Positions 1 to 8,801 of a DNA stretch of 64,000 nucleotides are shown piece by piece; the stretch's first letter is position 1; each line of letters begins with the position of its first letter. A program made the translations under genes and the position numbers. The stretch comes from Gammaproteobacteria bacterium. GTDB taxonomy: Bacteria; Pseudomonadota; Gammaproteobacteria; Xanthomonadales; SZUA-5. Under the pieces are notes generated by a model. It worked only from the letters and a program-made list of their open reading frames with translations. It was not told where the DNA came from and ran no database searches. The stretch covers positions 33,378 through 97,377 of the forward strand of contig JAUIFV010000002.1 in the NCBI GenBank assembly GCA_030430155.1, read 5' to 3'.

Positions 1-710
1 TGGATGTTGTGCGCCTTCTCCTCGCCCACGGTGGTTTCCCACTGGATGTCGCGACCGTTGGGGCCGTAGTCGTGGCACATGAACAAACGAACCTGCTCCG
101 GCAGCGCGAGCAGCTTTTGGATGCTGTCGTAGAGCGTTCCGGCATCACCGCCGGGGAAGTCGGCGCGCGCCGAGCCGGCATCGGGCATGAACAGGGTGTC
201 GCCGACGAAAGCCGCGTCGCCGATCACGTGCACCATGCACGCCGGCGTATGTCCGGGCGTAGCGATGGCAAAGGCCGGCAGGCCACCGATCTGGTAGCTG
301 TCGCCGTCGTTGAACAAGGCATCGAACTGACTGCCGTCGCGCTGGAAGGCGGTGCCCTCATTGAAGATCTTGCCGAAGGTCTCCTGCACCAGCAGCACCT
401 TGGCGCCGATGCCGATCTTGCCGCCCAGCTGCTGCTGGATGTACGGAGCCGCGCTCAAGTGATCGGCGTGGACGTGGGTCTCGATGATCCATTCCAGCTG
501 CAGCCGATTGGCACGGATGAAGGCGATGATGCGATCAGCGTTCTCAAAGCTGATTCGCCCCGAGGGCGGATCGAAGTCCATCACGCTGTCGATCACCGCG
601 CAGGCCGACGAATTCGGATCCTTGACCACATAGGAAATGGTGTTGGTCGCCGAGTCGAAGAAAGCGCTGACCTCGGGTTTGATGTCGGTGTGTAGCGGAT
701 AGCTGCTCAT
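1..710 (-). CDS. MBL-fold metallo-hydrolase (ETHE1/glyoxalase II-like), 3' end outside window
   Basis: The reading frame starts at the ATG complementary to 708-710 and runs off the left edge, so the C-terminus is missing. The translation shows the zinc motif T-H-V-H-A-D-H at about residues 78-84, then T-P-G-H-T and V-G-D-T-L-F, the core ligands of the metallo-beta-lactamase fold. An N-terminal stretch with F-D-S-A-T-N-T and V-V-K-D fits the persulfide-dioxygenase/beta-lactamase-hydrolase-like subgroup. Family knowledge: such enzymes hydrolyse thioesters or oxidise glutathione persulfide, usually in the cytoplasm. A Crp/Fnr gene lies upstream on the same strand, 403 bases away. Exact substrate is not determinable from sequence alone. 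Confidence 0.85.
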   Translation of the reverse strand, partial: MSSYPLHTDIKPEVSAFFDSATNTISYVVKDPNSSACAVIDSVMDFDPPSGRISFENADRIIAFIRANRLQLEWIIETHVHADHLSAAPYIQQQLGGKIGIGAKVLLVQETFGKIFNEGTAFQRDGSQFDALFNDGDSYQIGGLPAFAIATPGHTPACMVHVIGDAAFVGDTLFMPDAGSARADFPGGDAGTLYDSIQKLLALPEQVRLFMCHDYGPNGRDIQWETTVGEEKAHNI

Positions 711-853
711 GCGGGTCTCCCAAGCTGACGGACTTGCACCGGCCGCCGAATATGGCGTAGTGCTGCCCAGTTGAGTCCAGCTTAGAGGGTTGTGAGACGG
801 CTGTCGGTGACATTGTCACCTTGCCGGGCGGGCGTTGCCCTTGCGGCAAGGTG

Positions 854-1085
854 CAGGGCCCAGGGGATAGGGCCCAGGGCCCAGTTGTGGCAGGTCGAAT
901 CTGACATTCGCTGCGCAGAGGGTTCTGGGCGCGGCAAATCCGACTGGCGATCGTGAGTCAGGCACACTGCGACGCCGCGCCCGACCCCGACGCAGTCAAT
1001 CCGCGGGAAACCCATCTTTCCTGGGCCCTTGGCCCTGTGCCCTGGGCCCTAGGCCCTGCGCCCTAGGCTCTGAGCCCTGGGCCCT
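854..1085. repeat. Inverted pair of heptamer arrays (AGGGCCC type)
   Basis: The 403-base space between the MBL gene and the Crp/Fnr gene holds four degenerate AGGGCCC heptamers at 855-883 and about nine GGGCCCT-type heptamers at 1023-1085 in opposite orientation, separated by about 140 bases. The two arrays could pair into a long hairpin. No gene is supported here; a short open frame through it is made of the repeat itself. Confidence 0.8.
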
Positions 1086-1113
1086 CACCAGCGGGCCAAA
1101 GGCCCGCTGGCTC

Positions 1114-1779
1114 TCAATGTGCCTCGGCCAGCTTGGCCAGCGCCTGACGCTCCACTATCCGTAGGTGCCCCCGCGATTGCTCTATCCAGCCGCGGCGGTG
1201 GAATTCCTGCAGCTGGCGCGAGATCACTTCGCGCGCGGTGCCCAGTTCCACGGCCAGCTGCTGGTGGGTAGCCTCGATCTCGTCGTCCTGCGGAGCCAGG
1301 GCCAGCAAGCGGCTGGCCAGGCGCACGTCGATCTTACCGAAGGCGACGTCGTCCACCACCCGAAACAAATCGGCGATGCGGCGGGTATAGGCGGCGAAAA
1401 CGAAGTCGCGAAAGTCCTTGGAGCGCGCAACCAGATCATCGAAGGTGCTGTGCGGAATGGCTGCCGCGGTCACGTCGGTTTCGGCGATGCCTTCAGCCGC
1501 ATAGGCCTCCTGCACGAACACGCAGGCGTTGGTGAGCACGCAGCTCTGCCCCGCTTCGACTCGGTAGAGGACGATCTCGCGGCCGCTTTCTGAGGTTTGC
1601 TGGATGCGCAAGGTACCGTCGATGAGCAGCAGCAGCTTGTCCGGCACATGCCCCGGCGCAAACACCACCGAGCCCTTGGCGACCCGAACGATCGCCGCCG
1701 TTTCGACCAGCGTGCGCTTGATCTCCGCCGGCAGCCTTGAAAGGCCGGGAAACTGCTCGATCCAGTCGTTGGCGATCAC
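1114..1779 (-). CDS. Crp/Fnr-family transcriptional regulator
   Basis: A 221-residue protein with an N-terminal cyclic-nucleotide-binding-like beta-barrel (about residues 20-120; contains the G-x-V-V-F-x-P-G pattern) and a C-terminal winged helix-turn-helix with the Crp-type recognition segment L-G-T-A-R-E-V-I-S-R. No Fnr-type N-terminal cysteine cluster is visible, so the effector is unlikely to be an iron-sulfur centre. The start is a GTG (complement of 1777-1779) that overlaps by one base the TAG stop of the M20 amidohydrolase upstream, which suggests translational coupling. Its target could be the MBL gene downstream, the amidohydrolase or its own operon; this is inference. Confidence 0.9.
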   Translation of the reverse strand: MIANDWIEQFPGLSRLPAEIKRTLVETAAIVRVAKGSVVFAPGHVPDKLLLLIDGTLRIQQTSESGREIVLYRVEAGQSCVLTNACVFVQEAYAAEGIAETDVTAAAIPHSTFDDLVARSKDFRDFVFAAYTRRIADLFRVVDDVAFGKIDVRLASRLLALAPQDDEIEATHQQLAVELGTAREVISRQLQEFHRRGWIEQSRGHLRIVERQALAKLAEAH

Positions 1780-3113
1780 TACCCTTCAAATCCATCCTTG
1801 CCCGTCGCCGTAGCGGACACCGCACTCTGCTGATAGCTGGTCACTGCGGCCAGCATCGCGCGCATGCCCACGGCCATGCCGTCCTCATCGACGTAGAACA
1901 GCGGCGAATGATTCGACGGCGCGGTGCTGGCGTCCTGATCGGGCGGGGTGACGCCGACAAAGTAGAACAGGCCGGGGACCTCGCGCGCGTAGAAACTGAA
2001 ATCCTCGGCGCCGGTGATCAGCGGCATGGTGATCACCCGCCTCTCGCCAACCACCGATTCCAGCACCGGGCGCAGCTGCGCGGTCAGTTCGGGATGGTTG
2101 ACGGTGACCGCGTAGCCGCCCGGGCGCAGTTTGAACTCGGCGGTGGTGCCGGCGGCCTCGGCGATGTTGGTGGCGCGACGCTCGATGGCTGCGATGACCT
2201 TCTCACGCAGGGCCGGATCAAAGCTGCGGATGGTGCCCAGCATCTCGGCGCTGTCGGGAATGATGTTTTGCCGTATGCCGCCCTTGAACTGGCCGACGGT
2301 GACGATGGTCGGGGTGGCGGTGATGTCGATCTCGCGGCTGACGATGTGCTGCAGGCTGAGCACAATCTCGCTGCCGACGACGATGGGATCGATACCGTCC
2401 CAGGGCCGCGAGCCATGGGTCTGTTTGCCGCTAACGTGGATGGAAAAGGTGTCGGCCGAGGCCAGCATCGGTCCGCTGCGCAGGCCCAGAAAGCCCACCG
2501 GCAGCCGGGAGGTCACGTGCATGCCCATGACCACGTCCGGCTTGCCGTAGTAGCGATCGGAGAACAGCCCTTCGGCCAGCATCAGCTGGGCGCCGCCTTC
2601 CTCGCCCTCCGGCGGCCCTTCCTCGGCCGGCTGGAAGATGAACAGCACGCTGCCAGGCATCTCATCGCGCCCGTCGGCGAGCATCTGCGCCAGTCCCATC
2701 AGCATCGCGACGTGCGTATCGTGGCCGCAGGCGTGCATCACCCCGACCGTTTCGCCGCGATACTGGGTGGTCACCTTGGAGGCAAAAGGCAGTTCCACCT
2801 GCTCGCTCACCGGCAGCGCGTCCATGTCGGCGCGCAGCGCGACGAAGGGGCCGGGTTTGCCGCCTTTGAGATAGCCGATCACCCCGGTGTGAGCGATGCC
2901 CTCGTGCACCTCCATCCCCAATGAGCGCAGATGCGCCGCCACCAAGGCCGCGGTGCGGGTCTCGCGATTGCCCAACTCCGGATTGGCGTGCAGATCGCGC
3001 CGCCACTCGATCACCTGCTGCTCGATGGCTGCTGGTAGCTCTGCGGCCTGCATCGGCAGCGCGGGCGTGGCGAGGATCAGGCTGGTCAGGATCCAGCGGC
3101 TCAGTCGGGACAT
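1779..3113 (-). CDS. Secreted M20-family amidohydrolase/peptidase
   Basis: The chosen ATG (complement of 3111-3113) gives a 444-residue protein beginning with a Sec signal peptide (M-S-R-L-S-R-W followed by a hydrophobic run ending A-L-P-M-Q-A-A); a longer frame upstream lacks such a start. The mature part has the M20D/amidohydrolase signatures R-A-D-M-D-A-L-P and M-H-A-C-G-H-D-T-H, plus a later G-A-E-D-F-S-F segment typical of zinc-binding N-acyl-amino-acid or hippurate-type amidohydrolases. Probable role: periplasmic hydrolysis of N-acylated amino acids or dipeptides. Its stop overlaps the GTG of the Crp/Fnr gene. Confidence 0.9.
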   Translation of the reverse strand: MSRLSRWILTSLILATPALPMQAAELPAAIEQQVIEWRRDLHANPELGNRETRTAALVAAHLRSLGMEVHEGIAHTGVIGYLKGGKPGPFVALRADMDALPVSEQVELPFASKVTTQYRGETVGVMHACGHDTHVAMLMGLAQMLADGRDEMPGSVLFIFQPAEEGPPEGEEGGAQLMLAEGLFSDRYYGKPDVVMGMHVTSRLPVGFLGLRSGPMLASADTFSIHVSGKQTHGSRPWDGIDPIVVGSEIVLSLQHIVSREIDITATPTIVTVGQFKGGIRQNIIPDSAEMLGTIRSFDPALREKVIAAIERRATNIAEAAGTTAEFKLRPGGYAVTVNHPELTAQLRPVLESVVGERRVITMPLITGAEDFSFYAREVPGLFYFVGVTPPDQDASTAPSNHSPLFYVDEDGMAVGMRAMLAAVTSYQQSAVSATATGKDGFEG

Positions 3114-3269
3114 GGTGGACTCCGTCGGCGGGAAGTGCTTTCCATGGTCGCGCACTGGCCGCGCAAGCGGAAGGGGATGACGGCTGTCATTGGCAGCCGA
3201 TGATGGCCGCGACTGCAGTGGCAAGGAGGCGCCCGGCATGCTGAGCTCGTGCTCACCAGGAGGCTACCC

Positions 3270-3830
3270 ATGTCCGCACTCGATCAACTCCGCGATGAGA
3301 TCTCCGCCATCACCCAGCGCGGCATCGGCATGCCGATCGCCGGCATGCTGTTCTGGCTGACAGTCGCCGTGCTGGGCTATGTTTTCGCACCCAAACAGGC
3401 CAGCCTGTATGCCTTCTTTGCCACCGGTGCAGTGTTCCCCATCGGCTATGCGTTGACCCGTATCCTGGGCGGTGATCTGTTTGCCAAGGGGCACGTGCTG
3501 AACAAACTCGGCGGGATGCTCAATGCCGTGCAGTTCTGCTATTGGCCGGTGCTCATTGCGGTCTACCTGATCCGACCGGAACTGGTGCCTTTTGTGATGG
3601 CGGTGTTGTTCGGCTCCCACTTCCTGCCCTACGGCTGGTTCTATCGCGCCCCCGGCTACACCCTGCTGGGCATCGGCCTGCCGCTGGTCGGCACGCTGAC
3701 CCAGATCATCGCGCCTGCGCAGGCCTTCGTCGCCATTCCAATGCTTGCCGTCGGCGTCCACCTGATCGCGGTGGCGATGGTCTGGCAGCAGAATACGCGC
3801 GACCGGGACGCCGCCCGCGCCGCTATCTGA
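3270..3830 (+). CDS. Multi-pass membrane protein, DUF7010-like
   Basis: An AGGAGG ribosome-binding site at 3258-3263 selects the ATG at 3270 (186 residues) over an in-frame start 21 bases upstream. The protein has about six hydrophobic segments and recurrent aromatic and proline residues (for example S-H-F-L-P-Y-G-W-F-Y-R) that resemble the DUF7010 family of small inner-membrane proteins. This assignment is by recollection of the family pattern. No enzymatic motif is seen. The 3' end overlaps the convergent antiporter gene by eight bases, so the two messages would be antisense at their ends. Confidence 0.75.
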   Translation: MSALDQLRDEISAITQRGIGMPIAGMLFWLTVAVLGYVFAPKQASLYAFFATGAVFPIGYALTRILGGDLFAKGHVLNKLGGMLNAVQFCYWPVLIAVYLIRPELVPFVMAVLFGSHFLPYGWFYRAPGYTLLGIGLPLVGTLTQIIAPAQAFVAIPMLAVGVHLIAVAMVWQQNTRDRDAARAAI

Positions 3831-5739
3831 CCCGGGAAGTGTCGTCCGCTTCGGTGGGCAGCTGATCGTCAACGCAGTTGGTCGGGCGCTGTCCTTCCGG
3901 CTCGTTGAGTATCGCTTCGATGTCCCTGGCCAGCCGCTCACGCCACTCCCCAGCGACCTCCTTGACTCTTTCGATGTAAGTCGGGTTTTCCACCGCCGGG
4001 ATATGGATGTCGTAGGCGTCGGCGACCGCGCGCATGGCCTCCCGGTCCATCTGATCGAAGGCCTTGGCCACTCGCATCGCCTTCGCCGACGGCATCCCCA
4101 GCGCCTCGAAGGCCGAACGACCCATCCGCACCGAGCTGTCGTAGGTCTCACGGACGATGTCTCTACAGCCGGCCGCCCACAGGTGGTAGACGTGTTCACG
4201 GTCCACCGCTCGGGCCAGCACATGCAGTTTGGGATAGGTCTTGATCGCGTAGCGCACCAGCTTGTTGATCTGTTCCTTGTCGTCCAGGGCGACGATCAAC
4301 AGCCTCGCCTCGGCGATGCCGGCGGCGTGCAGCAGATCAGGCCGGGTGGCGTCGCCGAAGTAGGCATGCACGCCGAATTTGCGCAGGTTGGCCAGCTGCG
4401 CCGAGCTGTAGTCGATCACCGTCGGCTGATGACCCGCCGCGGTCAGCATCCGGTCGATGATGCCGCCAACCCGGCCGCGGCCGGCGATGATGATCTTGCG
4501 CGACTCCTCAATGGCGTCGGCGTCGCGCTCCTGACCGGTACAGGCGCGATGAGCGATCACCCTGTCGTAGAAGATGAACAGCAGCGGCGTGAGCAGCATC
4601 GACAGCGCAATCACCAGCGACAGCTGATCGGCGACCGCCGCCGGGATCACCGCATTGGCCAGGCTGAAGGAGAGCAGCACGAAGCCGAATTCGCCGGCCT
4701 GCGCCAGTCCCAGCGCGAGCAACCACAGCGGCGCGCCGCGCAGGCCAAAAAAGCGCCCGATCAGCAGCAGGGTGAGCGCCTTGATCGCCAGCAGAGCCGC
4801 GGTCAGCCCCAGCGTGAGCAGCAGCGAGTCGCTGAGCAAGCCAAAGTTGATGCCGGCGCCGACGGTCATGAAGAACAGGCCCAGCAGCAGGCCGCGGAAA
4901 GGGTCGATGTCTGATTCCAGCTCGTGTCTGTACTCGCTGTTGGCGAGCACCACACCGGCCAGAAAAGTGCCCAGCGCCGGCGACAGCCCGACCAGCGACA
5001 TCAGCAGGGCAATGCCCACCACCAGCATCAGCGCGGCGGCGGTGAACAGCTCGCGCAGCTGGGCCAGGGCGATGAAGTGGAACACCGGCCGGGTCAGATA
5101 GGTGCCACCGACCACCACCGTGGCAATGGCGGCGAAGGTCACTAACGCGGTCTGCCAGCCGTTCAGACCGGCAACCAGGCTCATCTGCGCGTGATGCGCA
5201 TCGTCGCCGCCTTGCGCGGCCAATTCCGGCAGCGCCAGCAGCGGAATCAGCGCCAGCATCGGGATCACCGCGATGTCCTGGAACAGCAGCACCGAGAAAC
5301 TGGCCTGGCCGGCGTCACTCTTCAGCAGACCCTTTTCATTCAGGGTTTGCAGCACGATGGCGGTCGACGACAGCGCCAGGGTCAGACCGATGGCCAGCGC
5401 GATGGTCCACGGCTGGCCCAGCGCCATCGCCACGCCCATCAAGGCCAGCGTGGATATGCCCACCTGGCCGCCGCCCAAGCCCAGCAGCCGCGCCCGCATC
5501 TGCCACAGCACTTTGGGCTCCAGCTCCAGACCGACCAGGAACAGCATCATCACCACACCGAATTCGGCGAAATGCTGCACTGAGACCACGTCCACACCGA
5601 GCAAGGACAGCAGCGGGCTGATCGCGATGCCGGCGATCAGATAGCCCAGCACCGAGCCCAGGCCCAAGCGGGTGGCAATGGGCACGGCGATCACCCCGGC
5701 GATCAGAAAGACGAAGGCAAGCAGAAGGATGTCGGTCAT
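3823..5739 (-). CDS. Kef-type monovalent cation:proton antiporter (CPA2) with TrkA-N domain
   Basis: A 638-residue protein with about twelve N-terminal membrane helices (residues 1-380) of the Na+/H+ exchanger fold, including the G-L-E-L-E-P-K segment characteristic of KefB/KefC, followed by a cytoplasmic Rossmann RCK/TrkA-N domain from about residue 415 with the nucleotide-binding pattern I-A-G-R-G-R-V-G and the G-D-A-T-R-P-D motif. Family knowledge: potassium efflux coupled to proton entry, gated by glutathione adducts or nucleotides. KefB, KefC and YbaL-like members cannot be separated by eye, and no KefF/KefG ancillary gene is adjacent. Confidence 0.92.
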   Translation of the reverse strand: MTDILLLAFVFLIAGVIAVPIATRLGLGSVLGYLIAGIAISPLLSLLGVDVVSVQHFAEFGVVMMLFLVGLELEPKVLWQMRARLLGLGGGQVGISTLALMGVAMALGQPWTIALAIGLTLALSSTAIVLQTLNEKGLLKSDAGQASFSVLLFQDIAVIPMLALIPLLALPELAAQGGDDAHHAQMSLVAGLNGWQTALVTFAAIATVVVGGTYLTRPVFHFIALAQLRELFTAAALMLVVGIALLMSLVGLSPALGTFLAGVVLANSEYRHELESDIDPFRGLLLGLFFMTVGAGINFGLLSDSLLLTLGLTAALLAIKALTLLLIGRFFGLRGAPLWLLALGLAQAGEFGFVLLSFSLANAVIPAAVADQLSLVIALSMLLTPLLFIFYDRVIAHRACTGQERDADAIEESRKIIIAGRGRVGGIIDRMLTAAGHQPTVIDYSSAQLANLRKFGVHAYFGDATRPDLLHAAGIAEARLLIVALDDKEQINKLVRYAIKTYPKLHVLARAVDREHVYHLWAAGCRDIVRETYDSSVRMGRSAFEALGMPSAKAMRVAKAFDQMDREAMRAVADAYDIHIPAVENPTYIERVKEVAGEWRERLARDIEAILNEPEGQRPTNCVDDQLPTEADDTSRVR

Positions 5740-5906
5740 AGCGTTGGCAGACGCGGGGTGCGGTGGCGCACCAGTATTGCTCGCGCTGATCGGAGGTGGC
5801 CAGATCGATGGTCAAACCGGCGCGATGTGGCGATCTAGCAGCGGCTGTGCCGTCACGCTGCGCAATCGCGCTTCGGCTAAGCTTGCGCGCAACCCTTTAC
5901 GCACCG

Positions 5907-6857
5907 ATGGCCGTGATCGACCCGATCATCCTGTTCTTCCTGCTTGGCCTGGCGGCCAGTGCGATGCGCTCGGAGCTGCGCCTGCCGGCGGCGGTGTACG
6001 ACTTCGTCAGCATCCTGCTGCTCCTGGCCATCGGCCTGAAGGGCGGCGTGGAACTGGCCAGGCAGCCATTCGGTTCGCTACTGCCGCAAATGCTGGCGGT
6101 GGTGCTGATGGGCTCAATGCTGCCGCTGGTAGCCTTTCCGGTGTTGCGCTTGATCGGCCGCATGAATCGCGCCGATGCGGCCTCCATCGCCGCCCACTAC
6201 GGCTCGGTGAGCGTCGGCACCTACGCGGTGGCGGTGTCCTGGTTCGACGCCCGGCAAATCGATTTCGAAGCGCACATGCCGCTGCTGCTGACGTTGCTGG
6301 AGGTGCCGGCGATCCTGGTCGGCATCGTGCTGGCCCGCGGCTTGAGTCGGGAAACCCGCTGGAGCGACGTGGCCCACGAGGTGTTTTTGGGCAAGGGCAT
6401 CGTGCTGCTGCTGGGCGGGCTGCTGATCGGCTGGATTGCCGGCGAAGATGGCCTGGTGTCGATCAAGCCCCTGTTCATCGATCTGTTCAAGGGCTTCCTG
6501 GCGATTTTTCTGCTGGAGATGGGCCTGATCGCCGCCGCGCAGCTCGGCACCCTGCGCCGGCACGGCGTCTTTCTGCTGCTGTTCGGCATCGGCATGCCGC
6601 TGTTTTCTTCTGTGGTCGGCGCGGCCCTGGGTTGGGGCTTGGGCTTGAGCGTAGGCGGCACCGCGATGCTGGCAGTGCTCGCCGCCAGCGCCTCCTACAT
6701 CGCAGTACCCGCGGCGATGCGTATCTCGGTGCCCGACGCCAATCCGACCCTGTCGTTGACCGCGTCACTGGGCATCACCTTCCCGTTCAACATTCTGCTC
6801 GGGATTCCGATCTACTACGCCTTGGCGCAGCAGCTGCACGCCTGGCTGGGGAGCTGA
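5907..6857 (+). CDS. sbtA: Sodium-dependent bicarbonate transport family permease (SbtA-like)
   Basis: The ATG at 5907 opens a 316-residue protein with about ten membrane helices and the SbtA/DUF897 pattern, including a G-S-V-S-V-G-T-Y segment after helix 4 and a matching A-S-A-S-Y-I-A-V-P-A-A segment in the second half, which together form the substrate site in this inverted-repeat fold. Upstream in-frame starts add only non-hydrophobic sequence. It is followed nine bases later by a PII-like gene, the standard SbtA-SbtB arrangement. The role would be sodium-driven bicarbonate import. Cyanobacterial members are best studied; bacterial homologues outside that phylum are mostly uncharacterised. 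Confidence 0.88.
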   Translation: MAVIDPIILFFLLGLAASAMRSELRLPAAVYDFVSILLLLAIGLKGGVELARQPFGSLLPQMLAVVLMGSMLPLVAFPVLRLIGRMNRADAASIAAHYGSVSVGTYAVAVSWFDARQIDFEAHMPLLLTLLEVPAILVGIVLARGLSRETRWSDVAHEVFLGKGIVLLLGGLLIGWIAGEDGLVSIKPLFIDLFKGFLAIFLLEMGLIAAAQLGTLRRHGVFLLLFGIGMPLFSSVVGAALGWGLGLSVGGTAMLAVLAASASYIAVPAAMRISVPDANPTLSLTASLGITFPFNILLGIPIYYALAQQLHAWLGS

Positions 6858-6865
6858 GAGCGACC

Positions 6866-7171
6866 ATGAGCAACGATCACACTCGGAAATTGGTCACCAT
6901 CATCACCGAAGCGGCGCTGGAGCACTCGCTGCTGCGCGACTTCAAGCGCCTCGGCGCCAAGGGCCACACCATCACCGAGGCCCGCGGCAGCGGCCACCGC
7001 GGCGTGCGCAGCGCCGGCTGGGAGTCCAACAGCAACATCCGCATCGAGGTGATCTGCAATGAGGCCGTAGCCCAGGCCATCACCCAGCACCTGCAGGACC
7101 AGTACTACGCGAACTATGCGATGGTGGTTTACAGCAGCGATGTGAGTGTGTTGCGGCCGGATAAGTTTTAG
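6866..7171 (+). CDS. sbtB: PII-like signalling protein (SbtB-like) regulating the bicarbonate permease
   Basis: A 101-residue PII-fold protein: K-L-V-T-I-I-T-E at the N-terminus, a T-loop region G-S-G-H-R-G-V-R-S and a V-I-C-N-E second half. The start ATG lies nine bases after the permease stop, so the pair is almost certainly one transcript. Family knowledge: SbtB binds adenine nucleotides (cAMP, AMP, ADP) and plugs SbtA from the cytoplasm. The C-terminus ends L-R-P-D-K-F and lacks the C-terminal redox cysteine loop found in some cyanobacterial SbtB proteins, so the redox-controlled apyrase function is probably absent. Confidence 0.88.
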   Translation: MSNDHTRKLVTIITEAALEHSLLRDFKRLGAKGHTITEARGSGHRGVRSAGWESNSNIRIEVICNEAVAQAITQHLQDQYYANYAMVVYSSDVSVLRPDKF

Positions 7172-7190
7172 CCTTCGCGGGGCGAAGGGG

Positions 7191-7327
7191 TTTTACGTTT
7201 TACGTTTTACGTTTTACGTTTTACGTCAAAAGCTTAGGCCAATTGGTTTCGGCGACAATGCTAGGCGATGCATGCTTTGACTTTGCTCTTACGTAAAACC
7301 TTAAAACGTAAAACCTAAAACCCAAAA
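7191..7327. repeat. Inverted pair of heptamer arrays (TTTTACG type)
   Basis: Five perfect tandem TTTTACG units (7191-7225) are followed after 66 bases by a degenerate array of CGTAAAA-type units in opposite orientation (7292-7327). The pair sits between the convergent sbtB and DUF1501 genes, six bases before the stop of the latter, where it could act as a bidirectional transcription terminator by forming an A/T-rich hairpin. Confidence 0.85.
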
Positions 7328-7332
7328 ATCTT

Positions 7333-8799
7333 TTAGACCATAAACCCCAGATCCCGCTCGGTCCCGATGTAGCCACCGGTGGCGGGGCCGAAGCGCGGCA
7401 TCGGGCCGGCCAGGCTGGGCAGGATCAGATCGATGTTGCTCTCGCTAAGGCCAAACCAGCGGGCCAGGGTGGCGGCGTATTGGTCGACCGCCAGCTTGGG
7501 GATGATCTGCCCCCAGCCGGCGTCATCGGGACCGGCGCGGGCCAGATCCGGCATCTCGCCGTAGATGTCGCGACCGCGTACCGCACCGCCGATGACCAGG
7601 TGCTCACCGCCCCAGCCGTGATCGCTGCCGTCGCCGTTGGCCGAGGAGGTGCGGCCGAAATCCGAGGCGGTGAAGGTGGTGACCTGATCGGCCACGCCCA
7701 ACTCGTCGGTGACGTCCTGGAAATACTGCAGGCCCAGCGACAGCGCGCGCAGCAGATCGCGATGGTCGCCGAGCAGCCGGTCGTGGGTGTCGAATCCGCC
7801 CATGCCGACGAAATAGACCTGGCGCTGCTGGCCCAGCGCGCCGCGCGCCGCGATCAAGCGTCCGACCATCCGCAGTCGCGCCGATAGCGCCGCATAAGCG
7901 CCTTGCGCCACCGCGCCGAAGCCCGCTGGCAGCGGCGGAATCGGGGTACTCAGGTTGATCCCAGCGAGGGCATCGGTGACCAGATCGTAGCTGTCGATGG
8001 CGCGCCGCTGCACCTGGGCCAGGGCGCGCTCGAAGAGGTGTGGATGGCTGGCGTCCAGCAGCGCATCGACCGCCGCCCGACGGGCGATCTCATCCGGCTC
8101 GTTGCCGTAGTAGGCGCTGCGCTGTTCGGCGCCGTTGCTCCCGATGCTGTAGGGCTGCACGCTGTTGCCGACCTGAAAAGTGTTCTGTCCGCTCAGGCTC
8201 AGGCTCATCGACAGCGCCTGATTGCTGTTGCCGGCCTGCAGCAGATCAGCGATGCGCCCGCCCCAGCCCAGCTTCTGGCGGCTGTCCGGCCGCGAGGTCT
8301 GCCAGAAGGTCTGCTGATCGGCATGCGAGAACAGCTGCGGCGGGACCGCGACGGTGCCGTTTTGGTATTCGACCCGGGTCACTGGCTCGATCAGCGGGCC
8401 GACATTGGCGACGATCGCGCAGCGACCGCTTTCGAACAGATCGCGAACCTCTGGCATTGCCGGATGCAGCGCGTAGTCGCGGCCAAAGGTCTGCGCGGTC
8501 AGCGGATTGATGTGGGTGGCCGGGCCCAGCTCGGCCAGCGGAATGGCCAGATTCGGCCTCGCGTCCTGGTATTGGGCGTAGGCGGCGGCGCTGCGCGGGA
8601 TGATGCTGTTGACGTTGTCGTTGCCGCCAAACAGGAACACGCAAACCAGCGCCCTGTAGTCACTGCCTTTGGCGATATCGCTTTGATCCAGCGCCGCTGC
8701 CTGCAGCAGCTGCAGTTGGCCCAGCTGCGAGTACAGCGCGGCGCCGCCCAGACCCTGACAAAGCGTTCGGGAAAGAAAGTCGCGTCGTTTCATGGCCAT
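7333..8799 (-). CDS. DUF1501 secreted protein with Tat-type signal
   Basis: A 488-residue protein that starts M-A-M-K-R-R-D-F-L, a Tat-like twin-arginine leader, then F-L-F-G-G-N-D-N-V-N-S and later G-G-F-D-T-H and S-D-F-G-R-T, all hallmarks of DUF1501 (a sulfatase/alkaline-phosphatase-like fold). It is preceded by two bases from a DUF1800 gene on the same strand; the two families co-occur widely as an operon. Biochemical function is unknown. A second in-frame ATG six bases downstream would keep the twin-arginine motif. Confidence 0.9.
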   Translation of the reverse strand: MAMKRRDFLSRTLCQGLGGAALYSQLGQLQLLQAAALDQSDIAKGSDYRALVCVFLFGGNDNVNSIIPRSAAAYAQYQDARPNLAIPLAELGPATHINPLTAQTFGRDYALHPAMPEVRDLFESGRCAIVANVGPLIEPVTRVEYQNGTVAVPPQLFSHADQQTFWQTSRPDSRQKLGWGGRIADLLQAGNSNQALSMSLSLSGQNTFQVGNSVQPYSIGSNGAEQRSAYYGNEPDEIARRAAVDALLDASHPHLFERALAQVQRRAIDSYDLVTDALAGINLSTPIPPLPAGFGAVAQGAYAALSARLRMVGRLIAARGALGQQRQVYFVGMGGFDTHDRLLGDHRDLLRALSLGLQYFQDVTDELGVADQVTTFTASDFGRTSSANGDGSDHGWGGEHLVIGGAVRGRDIYGEMPDLARAGPDDAGWGQIIPKLAVDQYAATLARWFGLSESNIDLILPSLAGPMPRFGPATGGYIGTERDLGFMV

Positions 8800-8801
8800 T
8801 C

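Noticed and set aside
782-1015. Short minus-strand frame in the first heptamer region
   Set aside because: Partly encoded by the heptamers, no ribosome-binding site, no protein-like composition.
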